Below, piece by piece: positions 54,149 through 60,534 of a stretch of DNA of 60,534 nt (its first letter is position 1; every line of letters begins with the position of its first letter). Under the pieces are notes generated by a model, which saw nothing but the letters and a program-made list of their open reading frames with translations, was not told the DNA's origin and did no database searches. Source of the DNA: an uncultured bacterium (lineage in GTDB: Bacteria; Bacteroidota; Bacteroidia; Bacteroidales; Bacteroidaceae). Location: assembly GCA_905214795.1 (NCBI GenBank), contig CAJMNM010000019.1, positions 1 to 60,534 of the forward strand, written 5' to 3'. The position numbers and the translations under genes are program-made.

Positions 54149-54929
54149 TCTTGCAGAAATGAAACTCAACCTTAAAAATCCGATTATTTTTTTCGATCTG
54201 GAAACAACCGGCGTTAACATTGTTAATGATCGTATCGTAGAACTATGCTATATCAAAGTATATCCTAACGGTAACGAAGAATCAAAAAGCATGCGTATCA
54301 ATCCTGAAATGCATATTCCTGAAAGTTCTTCCGCCATTCATGGTATTTACGATAGAGATGTAGCCGACTGCCCTGTTTTTAAACAAATCGCCAAAGATCT
54401 GGCAAAGACTTTTGAAGGCTGCGATATTGCCGGTTTTAATTCTAACAGATTTGATGTTCCACTACTCGTTGAAGAGTTTCTGCGGGCAGGTATTGACATA
54501 GACCTTCGCAAGCGTAAATTTGTTGACGTCCAGAATATCTATCATAAATTGGAACGCCGTACACTTAGCGCAGCATATAAATTTTATTGTGGGAAAGATT
54601 TGGAAAACGCTCACTCTGCTTTAGCAGATACACGCGCCACATACGAAGTCTTAATGGCACAATTAGACCATTATCCTGATGATCTTCAAAATGACATTCA
54701 ATTTCTGGCAGATTATTCCCGAATGACAGATAATGTTGATTTTGCAGGAAGAATGATCTATAACGAAAAAAACGAAATTGTATTTAATTTCGGAAAATAC
54801 AAAGGTCAAAAGGTTGCAGACGTACTTCGCAATGACCCTGGTTATTATGGTTGGATGATACAAGGGGATTTTGCACGAAATACCAAACAGATTCTGACAC
54901 AGATTCGTCTCGAATCTGTCGGAAAATAA
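54141..54929 (+). CDS. DnaQ-like 3'-5' exonuclease
   Basis: A 262-residue DEDDh-family exonuclease. Exo I is FFDLETTG (metal Asp and Glu), Exo II is GFNSNRFDVPLL, and Exo III is AHSALADTRATYEVL (His and Asp). The C-terminal 70 residues carry a small conserved module FNFGKYKGQKVADVLRNDPGYYGWM seen in related exonucleases (DUF3820-like). It may be the proofreading epsilon-type partner or a repair nuclease; its position overlapping dnaN supports a replication role. The ATG at 54141 overlaps dnaN by 8 bp; an ATG six codons later (54159, MKLNLKNP) is an equally possible start. Confidence 0.9.
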   Translation: MTNLAEMKLNLKNPIIFFDLETTGVNIVNDRIVELCYIKVYPNGNEESKSMRINPEMHIPESSSAIHGIYDRDVADCPVFKQIAKDLAKTFEGCDIAGFNSNRFDVPLLVEEFLRAGIDIDLRKRKFVDVQNIYHKLERRTLSAAYKFYCGKDLENAHSALADTRATYEVLMAQLDHYPDDLQNDIQFLADYSRMTDNVDFAGRMIYNEKNEIVFNFGKYKGQKVADVLRNDPGYYGWMIQGDFARNTKQILTQIRLESVGK

Positions 54930-54944
54930 AGACAAGAGAGAAAC

Positions 54945-56138
54945 ATGCTAAAAGGTAAAAAAATAGTTTTAGGCATTACAGGCAGCATTGCTGCCTATAA
55001 AGCCTGTTATCTTATCCGGGGATTAATTAAAAAAGGAGCAGAAGTACAGACTGTTATAACCCCGGCTGGAAAAGAATTCATTACCCCCATTACCCTATCT
55101 GCCCTAACAAGCAAACCTGTGATTAGCGACTTTTTCTCACAGCGTGATGGAACATGGCACAGCCATGTCGCTTTAGGATTATGGGCGGACGCGATGGTAA
55201 TAGCCCCTGCTACAGCATCCACTATTGGAAAAATGGCACACGGTATTGCCGACAATATGCTCATTACGACCTATTTATCCATGAAGGCACCTGTTTTTAT
55301 AGCACCGGCAATGGATTTAGACATGTTTGCTCATCCGTCTACACAAGCCAACCTTAATACATTACGCTCATATGGCAATCATATCATAGAACCTACTTGC
55401 GGAGAATTAGCCAGCCATCTGGAAGGAAAAGGACGAATGGAAGAACCGGAAAATATCATTAAAGTATTAGAGACATTTTTCTCACAACAAAATGATTTGG
55501 CAGGGAAAAAGATCCTCATCACAGCAGGCCCCACCTATGAGAAAATAGATCCGGTACGCTTCATCGGAAATTACTCATCAGGAAAAATGGGATTCGCATT
55601 AGCTGAAGAATGTGCCCGACATGGCGCTGAGGTTACTTTAATAAGTGGTCCGGTATCACTTTCTGTACAACATCCTAATATTCATCGTATCGATGTGGAA
55701 TCGGCTGAAGAAATGTTTGAAGCTGCTTCAAGACATTATCCCAACATGGATGCAGCCATCTTAAGTGCCGCTGTAGCCGACTTTACTCCCGCCCAACGTG
55801 CACAACAGAAAATCAAACGTGAAAAAGATGATTTGATTCTTCAACTTAAACCGGCACGTGACATTGCACGAACGTTAGGAGAAATGAAACGGAGCGACCA
55901 GAAACTAATTGGTTTTGCTCTAGAAACAAATGATGAAGCTGAAAACGCACGGCAAAAGCTGAAACGTAAGAATTTTGATTTTATCGTTCTAAATTCATTG
56001 AATGATAAAGGTGCAGGTTTCCAACACGATACAAATAAAGTGACTATCATTAGCGAAACAGACACTTTCCCATATCCATTAAAAGACAAGCATGAAGTAG
56101 CTGCTGACATTGTTCGCCATCTTGCCGGATTATTCTAA
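54945..56138 (+). CDS. coaBC: Bifunctional CoaBC of coenzyme A synthesis
   Basis: A 397-residue cytoplasmic enzyme with two activities: ligation of 4'-phosphopantothenate to cysteine and decarboxylation to 4'-phosphopantetheine. The N-terminal flavin-binding CoaC half has GSIAAYKACYLIRGL, the catalytic His in DGTWHSHVALG, PATASTIGKMAHGIADN, PAMDLDMFAHP and the clamp Cys in CGELASHLEGKGRM. The C-terminal CoaB half starts KILITAGPTYEKIDPVR and includes NYSSGKMGFALA and the dimer and CTP-site region SAAVADFTP. It completes the route begun by PanB at 28851. Confidence 0.96.
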   Translation: MLKGKKIVLGITGSIAAYKACYLIRGLIKKGAEVQTVITPAGKEFITPITLSALTSKPVISDFFSQRDGTWHSHVALGLWADAMVIAPATASTIGKMAHGIADNMLITTYLSMKAPVFIAPAMDLDMFAHPSTQANLNTLRSYGNHIIEPTCGELASHLEGKGRMEEPENIIKVLETFFSQQNDLAGKKILITAGPTYEKIDPVRFIGNYSSGKMGFALAEECARHGAEVTLISGPVSLSVQHPNIHRIDVESAEEMFEAASRHYPNMDAAILSAAVADFTPAQRAQQKIKREKDDLILQLKPARDIARTLGEMKRSDQKLIGFALETNDEAENARQKLKRKNFDFIVLNSLNDKGAGFQHDTNKVTIISETDTFPYPLKDKHEVAADIVRHLAGLF

Positions 56139-56154
56139 AATCATTCAGCACAGC

Positions 56155-57078
56155 ATGAAGAAAACGTTCAAATCCATATTATCCAAACTGTTCATTGCCA
56201 TCTTTCCAGGCTGTCTCATTACACCGGTAGCTGCTCAGGAACTTAATGCACGTGTTGTCATCAACAGGTCACAAATTTCGAATACAACTGAAGCGGTATT
56301 CGAAGCCTTGCAGAATTCTCTGACAGCCTTCCTCAATGAAAGACAATGGACCGACATGAAGTTTGAAGATTACGAACGTATTAATTGTACTTTCAATATC
56401 ACACTCAATACATACAGCGAAACAGACAATTCATTTACAGGTACCATACAAGTACAAAGTACACGACCTGTATACAATTCCAACTACTCTACAACCGTAT
56501 TTAACATACAAGACGAGAACTTCAATTTCGCATTCCAGCAATTCGACCAACTCGATTTCCGTCCCGAACAAGTCGACAACAATCTGACTGCAATGCTGGC
56601 TTATTATGCCTATCTTATCATCGGAATGGACATGGATTCCATGGCACCATTAGGCGGCACAAACAGCCTTCAGATGGCGCTAGACATAGCTAACAATTCA
56701 CAGAATCTGGGTTATCCTGGCTGGAAAGCATTTGATGACGGACGTAATCGTTTTGCTATAATAAATGATTATATGGACGGTGGTCTCGAACCAATCCGGC
56801 AAATGATATATCAATATCACCGTCAAGGCCTTGACCGCATGACCGAAAATGTCGATACTGCCCGTGCCGCTGTCACTGGTTCACTTGAATTGCTAAAGAC
56901 TGCCCACAGCAATAAGTCACAAAGCCTTCTTCCACAAATTATCACCGACATCAAACGAGATGAAATTGTCAGTATATACAGCGGAAAGGCTTCCGCTGAA
57001 GAAAAAAAGAAGGTTTACGACATTGTATTCTCTCTTAATGCCTCACAAAACCCCTATTGGGAAAAAATCAAGAAATAA
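56155..57078 (+). CDS. DUF4835 family exported protein (PorD-like)
   Basis: A 307-residue exported protein. I start at the ATG at 56155, which gives a signal peptide (MKKTFKSILSKLFIAIFPG through TPVAAQ); the in-frame extension above it overlaps coaBC. The mature part opens ELNARVVINRSQISNTTEAVF, the hallmark of DUF4835, and contains FEDYERINCTFNITL and LAYYAYLIIGMDMDSMAPLGGT. The family is Bacteroidota-specific and is named PorD in type IX secretion work, though many Bacteroides that carry it are thought to lack that system; I hold the name loosely. The coaBC - DUF4835 - recN order is conserved in the phylum. Confidence 0.85.
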   Translation: MKKTFKSILSKLFIAIFPGCLITPVAAQELNARVVINRSQISNTTEAVFEALQNSLTAFLNERQWTDMKFEDYERINCTFNITLNTYSETDNSFTGTIQVQSTRPVYNSNYSTTVFNIQDENFNFAFQQFDQLDFRPEQVDNNLTAMLAYYAYLIIGMDMDSMAPLGGTNSLQMALDIANNSQNLGYPGWKAFDDGRNRFAIINDYMDGGLEPIRQMIYQYHRQGLDRMTENVDTARAAVTGSLELLKTAHSNKSQSLLPQIITDIKRDEIVSIYSGKASAEEKKKVYDIVFSLNASQNPYWEKIKK

Positions 57079-57083
57079 CAGTC

Positions 57084-58760
57084 ATGCTTAAATCATTGTT
57101 CATTAAGAACTACGCGCTAATCGACACACTAGATATCCAATTTGAAAAAGGATTCTCTGTAATCACAGGTGAAACCGGAGCGGGTAAATCCATTATTTTA
57201 GGAGCCATAGGTCTCTTGCTGGGACAACGTGCTGACAGCAAAAGCATTAAAAACGGCGCTTCAAAATGTATAATCGAGGCACGCTTTGACTTGTCAGCTT
57301 ACAATATGGAAACTTTTTTCGAGAAAAACGATTTGGAATTTGACGGTACGGAATGTATTATCCGACGTGAAATCACAGCTACCGGAAAGAGTCGTGCATT
57401 CATAAACGACACCCCTGCAACCATAGCCCAACTCAAAGAACTCGGAGAAACGCTTATTGATATCCACTCCCAGCACCAAAACCTGCTACTCAACAAAGAA
57501 GACTTCCAACTGAATGTAATAGATATTCTCGCTGATGACAAAATAGAACTAGAACAATACAAACAACTGTTTACAGCTTTTAAACAGGCTGTTAAAGCAC
57601 TGGACACAGCACGTAAAGAAGCTGAAAAAGCCCACGAAGAAGAAGATTATCTTACCTTTCAGTTTGAACAGTTGGAAAATGCGTCTCTTAAAACAGGAGA
57701 ACAAGAAGAACTGGAACAAGAAGCCGACACATTATCCCATGCTGAAGAGATAAAACAAGCCCTTTTTCAGACAGAAGCGCTACTCGACAATGAACAGTGC
57801 GGCATCATCAACACACTGAGAGAAGGCTCACACATGCTTTCTCACATTATCAAAGTATTCCCACCAGCAGAAGAATTATCTAAACGACTTGAATCTTGCT
57901 ACATCGAGCTGAAAGATCTCGCTTCAGAACTTTCCTCAGAAACCGAGAATATTGAATTCGATCCGGAACGACTGAATTTTGTAAACGAAAGACTAAATAC
58001 GATCTATTCACTTGAACAAAAACATCATGTCGACAATCTGGATGACTTGATAGCCATTCAAGAAGATTTCAGAGCTAAGCTTTCAGCAATAAATCACAGC
58101 GAAGAACACATCGCATTACTAGAAGCTAATAAAGAAAAAGCTTATGCTAAATTAGCAAAACAAGCCGAAGTTCTTACAAAGAAACGTATTTCAGCCGCAA
58201 CATTAATAGAAGCTGAAATGAAACAGCGGCTCATACCATTAGGTATTCCGAACGTACAATTCAAGGTCGAACTTACAAGACGCGAACAACCTGATGAAAC
58301 AGGAATGGATCGCATTAATTTCTTATTCAGTGCCAACAAAAACGGACAACTTCAGCCCATTACTCAAGTAGCATCCGGAGGCGAGATAGCCCGCGTTATG
58401 CTATCACTTAAAGCCATGATTTCCGGTGCGGTCAAACTGCCAACCATCATATTCGACGAGATAGACACCGGCGTTTCGGGGAGCATTGCTGAAAAGATGG
58501 CACTTATAATGGAGGATATGGGTGCACATAACCGACAAGTTATCAGCATTACTCATCTGCCACAAATTGCGGCAAGAGGACTTACACATTATAAAGTATA
58601 CAAAGAAGACAACGACAACGGTACAACCAGCCACATTGTACGTCTCAGCGACACCCAGCGCATCGAAGAAATCGCTCACATGCTTAGTGGAGCCATACTG
58701 ACGGATGCAGCAATCAACAACGCCAAAGAACTACTGAATATACAAAGAAACAATCACTAA
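57084..58760 (+). CDS. recN: DNA repair protein RecN
   Basis: A 558-residue SMC-like ATPase of double-strand-break repair. Start ATG at 57084 (MLKSLFIKNYALIDTLDIQF); a codon 27 bp upstream lies inside the preceding gene. The N-terminal head has Walker A TGETGAGKSIILGA; the arms form an antiparallel coiled coil (about 150-430) with the central RecN sequence IDIHSQHQNLLLN. The C-terminal head has the signature VASGGEIARVMLSLK, Walker B TIIFDEIDTGVSG and the switch His in SITHLPQIAA. Length and layout match the family (553-576). Confidence 0.95.
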   Translation: MLKSLFIKNYALIDTLDIQFEKGFSVITGETGAGKSIILGAIGLLLGQRADSKSIKNGASKCIIEARFDLSAYNMETFFEKNDLEFDGTECIIRREITATGKSRAFINDTPATIAQLKELGETLIDIHSQHQNLLLNKEDFQLNVIDILADDKIELEQYKQLFTAFKQAVKALDTARKEAEKAHEEEDYLTFQFEQLENASLKTGEQEELEQEADTLSHAEEIKQALFQTEALLDNEQCGIINTLREGSHMLSHIIKVFPPAEELSKRLESCYIELKDLASELSSETENIEFDPERLNFVNERLNTIYSLEQKHHVDNLDDLIAIQEDFRAKLSAINHSEEHIALLEANKEKAYAKLAKQAEVLTKKRISAATLIEAEMKQRLIPLGIPNVQFKVELTRREQPDETGMDRINFLFSANKNGQLQPITQVASGGEIARVMLSLKAMISGAVKLPTIIFDEIDTGVSGSIAEKMALIMEDMGAHNRQVISITHLPQIAARGLTHYKVYKEDNDNGTTSHIVRLSDTQRIEEIAHMLSGAILTDAAINNAKELLNIQRNNH

Positions 58761-58766
58761 ATACTA

Positions 58767-60458
58767 ATGCAAAAAAGATTCTTACTCACACTTTCTCTGG
58801 TGATTCTTACATCACTCAGCTACGCACAAAACCCAAAATGGTTCAAGAAGGCACTTAAAGCCCAAGTCAATGTATTTACATTCGACGCAGACGGCAATCT
58901 GCTACGCTCCGGTAACGGTTTCTATATTGACGAATCCGGTACGGCTTTAGCCAACTTCATATTGTTTAAAGGAGCATCGTCCGCAAAAGTTATAGATACC
59001 AATGGCAAAGAACATCCTGTTTCATTAATTTTGGGAGCCAATTCTCTGTATGATGTCGTAAAATTCAAAGTGGACACACAGAAAAAAACAACACCGTTAC
59101 AAATAGCAGAAAGAGCCGGAGTAAAGCACGAACAAGTCTACATCATGCCCTACTCTACAAGCGAAAGAAAACAGTGTCTTAATGATTCTTTATTCAATAT
59201 ACAGACCTTTGGAGAGGATTTCCATTATTACACATTAGGACGAAATCTCAGCGAGAAATACGTCAACTGTCCTGTCATGACGGAAGAAGGCGAGGTCTTG
59301 GCTATGATTCAGCAACCTGCAACAGAAAACACTTCATCACAAAGTTATGCCATCGGTGTCACATACGGTACATCACTCCGTATCGGCGGCCTTTCTGCTT
59401 CAGACAACGATCTTAATGCCATTAATATTTGCAAGGCACTACCGACTGATGAAAGCGAAGCGACTACTTTCGTTTATATGGCTGCAGCATCCAGTGATTC
59501 AGCAACTTATCAGAACTATCTCAATGCCTTCGCCAGACAGTTTCCTCAAAACCCTAATGCATACACACAACTGGCCGACTTTCATATGGCTCACCAAAAC
59601 TATGCACAAGCAGAAGCTGACATCACGTCTGGTTTGGATGCCACAGACAAAAAAGCTGAGATCTATTACGCTTTCAGCAAAATGCTTTATCAATTGAATC
59701 TTCAGCCCAATTACAAGCTATACAAGGACTGGGATATGAAAAAAGCACTTCAAATGGCAGAAGAAGCGTATAAAGAAGACGCTCTGCCACTTTATAAATT
59801 TCAGGCCGGCCTCATCGGATATGCCCTGAAAGAATATGAAAAGGCATATAATGATTTTATAATGCTGACCACAACCAATATGCGTTCTGCCGACTTATTC
59901 TTATATGCAGCCCAGTGCAAAACAATGCTACAGGCCGACACTACTGAAATTCTAGCTTTACAAGACAGTGCGGTGGCATGTTTCAGCAAACCTTATGTCA
60001 AAGATGCAGCTCCATCTCTGATGGCTCGCGCCAACACTTTACTGCTCTTGGGACGATATCGTGAGGCTGTAGCAGATTTAAATGAATATGAACATCTGAT
60101 GAGCGCAGAAATCACAGACAAATTCTACTATCTGCGCGAACAGGCTGAAATCAAAGGCCGAATGTTCCAACAGGCTATAGATGATATCGACCGGGCAATC
60201 CGTATGTCACCTAAAGAATCTCTCTACCATGCAGAGCGGGGTTCCATATTCTATCGCGTAGGAGAATTGGATGAGGCAATCAAATCTTGTCAAAAAGCCA
60301 TTGAACTTGCGCCAAACTATATGGACGCCTACCGTATTCTCGGAATCTGCCAATTAGCAAAAAAAGAACGCAGCAAAGGACTTCAAAATTTACAGAAGGC
60401 AGCAGACTTAGGCGACAGTATTGCTAAGGATATAATAAAAAAGGAAGGCGCTGAATAA
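58767..60458 (+). CDS. Exported TPR protein with degenerate trypsin-like domain
   Basis: A 563-residue protein with a signal peptide ending SLSYAQ. Residues about 30-215 look like an HtrA/trypsin-like fold (GNGFYIDESGTALANFILF, then LYDVVKFKV, then PVMTEEGEVLAM), but the catalytic His is missing (NFIL where N-x-H is usual) and there is no Ser before the C-P-V block, so it should be inactive. Residues about 235-560 carry TPR repeats; clear ones are AYTQLADFHMAHQNYAQAEADI, FYYLREQAEIKGRMFQQAIDDI, LYHAERGSIFYRVGELDEAI and AYRILGICQLAKKERSKGL. The role is unknown; TPRs suggest protein binding in the periplasm. Last gene of the dnaN operon. Confidence 0.8.
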   Translation: MQKRFLLTLSLVILTSLSYAQNPKWFKKALKAQVNVFTFDADGNLLRSGNGFYIDESGTALANFILFKGASSAKVIDTNGKEHPVSLILGANSLYDVVKFKVDTQKKTTPLQIAERAGVKHEQVYIMPYSTSERKQCLNDSLFNIQTFGEDFHYYTLGRNLSEKYVNCPVMTEEGEVLAMIQQPATENTSSQSYAIGVTYGTSLRIGGLSASDNDLNAINICKALPTDESEATTFVYMAAASSDSATYQNYLNAFARQFPQNPNAYTQLADFHMAHQNYAQAEADITSGLDATDKKAEIYYAFSKMLYQLNLQPNYKLYKDWDMKKALQMAEEAYKEDALPLYKFQAGLIGYALKEYEKAYNDFIMLTTTNMRSADLFLYAAQCKTMLQADTTEILALQDSAVACFSKPYVKDAAPSLMARANTLLLLGRYREAVADLNEYEHLMSAEITDKFYYLREQAEIKGRMFQQAIDDIDRAIRMSPKESLYHAERGSIFYRVGELDEAIKSCQKAIELAPNYMDAYRILGICQLAKKERSKGLQNLQKAADLGDSIAKDIIKKEGAE

Positions 60459-60471
60459 GCCTTCCTTTTTT
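60437..60471 (+). terminator. Terminator of the dnaN-recN-TPR operon
   Basis: AAAAAAGGAAGGC (60437-60449) pairs with GCCTTCCTTTTTT (60459-60471); the loop contains the TAA stop of the TPR gene. Strong, bidirectional in form. Confidence 0.9.
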
Positions 60472-60477
60472 ATTTTT

Positions 60478-60534
60478 ATTATGTCTAGTCCTGGAATAGC
60501 GTTACAACAAAAAAGGTAACATTATGGAAAAGAC
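60478..60534 (+). other. Possible left end of an insertion sequence or gene start, cut by edge
   Basis: After the terminator the sequence reads GTCTAGTCCTGGAATAG and then GTTAC...GTAAC, with an ATG at 60524 opening MEKT and running off the window. The style resembles termini and first codons of Bacteroidota transposase genes, but this is a memory-level resemblance and too little is visible to identify it. Confidence 0.25.

Noticed and set aside
54899..54919. 9-bp hairpin ACAGATTCG-TCT-CGAATCTGT as a terminator
   Set aside because: It lies within the last codons of the exonuclease gene, has no T run after it, and coaBC follows 15 bp later in the same operon.

Overview
The window comes from an AT-rich member of the Bacteroidales, most likely Bacteroidaceae (Bacteroides or Phocaeicola-like). 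The evidence is two SusC/SusD outer-membrane pairs, TamL, a Rho factor with a long disordered insert, NhaD, lineage-specific families (DUF4296, DUF4301, DUF3127, DUF4835), and promoters of the Bacteroides type (TTTG, 20-bp spacer, TAnnTTTG) instead of -35/-10 boxes. Only the sequence was read, so every family name rests on recognised motifs and none on a database search.

Layout. 1-1070: two tandem tRNA-Lys genes (one cut by the edge) and a YycJ/WalJ-type metallo-beta-lactamase-fold protein. 1124-4322: TamL divergent from a SpoU/TrmH RNA methyltransferase. 4330-10142: a leftward operon ileS - DksA-like protein - lspA - DUF4296 lipoprotein - small unknown protein. 10355-27406: a 17-kb leftward operon of seven surface genes, FAS1 lipoprotein - SusC - SusD - FAS1 - FAS1 - SusC - SusD, with no enzyme or regulator, ending in a clear terminator. 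27724-30367: HAD phosphatase, panB and an MFS transporter. 30368-31771: a 1.4-kb gene-free stretch containing a 22-bp periodic repeat. 31772-33776: an AMP-forming acyl ligase with an inverted repeat over its promoter, then tRNA-Arg. 34175-43049: NhaD, tRNA-Gly, PurT, DUF4301, a synthetase-only RelA and an ABC-F ATPase. 43329-45296: rho. 45572-52330: an AraC regulator divergent from a complete tripartite RND efflux operon. 52515-60458: a DUF3127 protein divergent from a six-gene operon dnaN - exonuclease - coaBC - DUF4835/PorD-like - recN - TPR protein. The right edge may touch an insertion sequence.

Most of the window is core housekeeping: translation, ppGpp signalling, CoA synthesis, DNA replication and repair, purines and envelope biogenesis. 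The accessory parts are the double SusCD/FAS1 operon and the efflux operon. The points most worth pursuing are the FAS1/SusCD operon, the 22-bp repeat array, the palindrome over the acyl-ligase promoter, the GXHH active-site signature of IleRS, and the SSB-like acidic tip on the DUF3127 protein beside dnaN.
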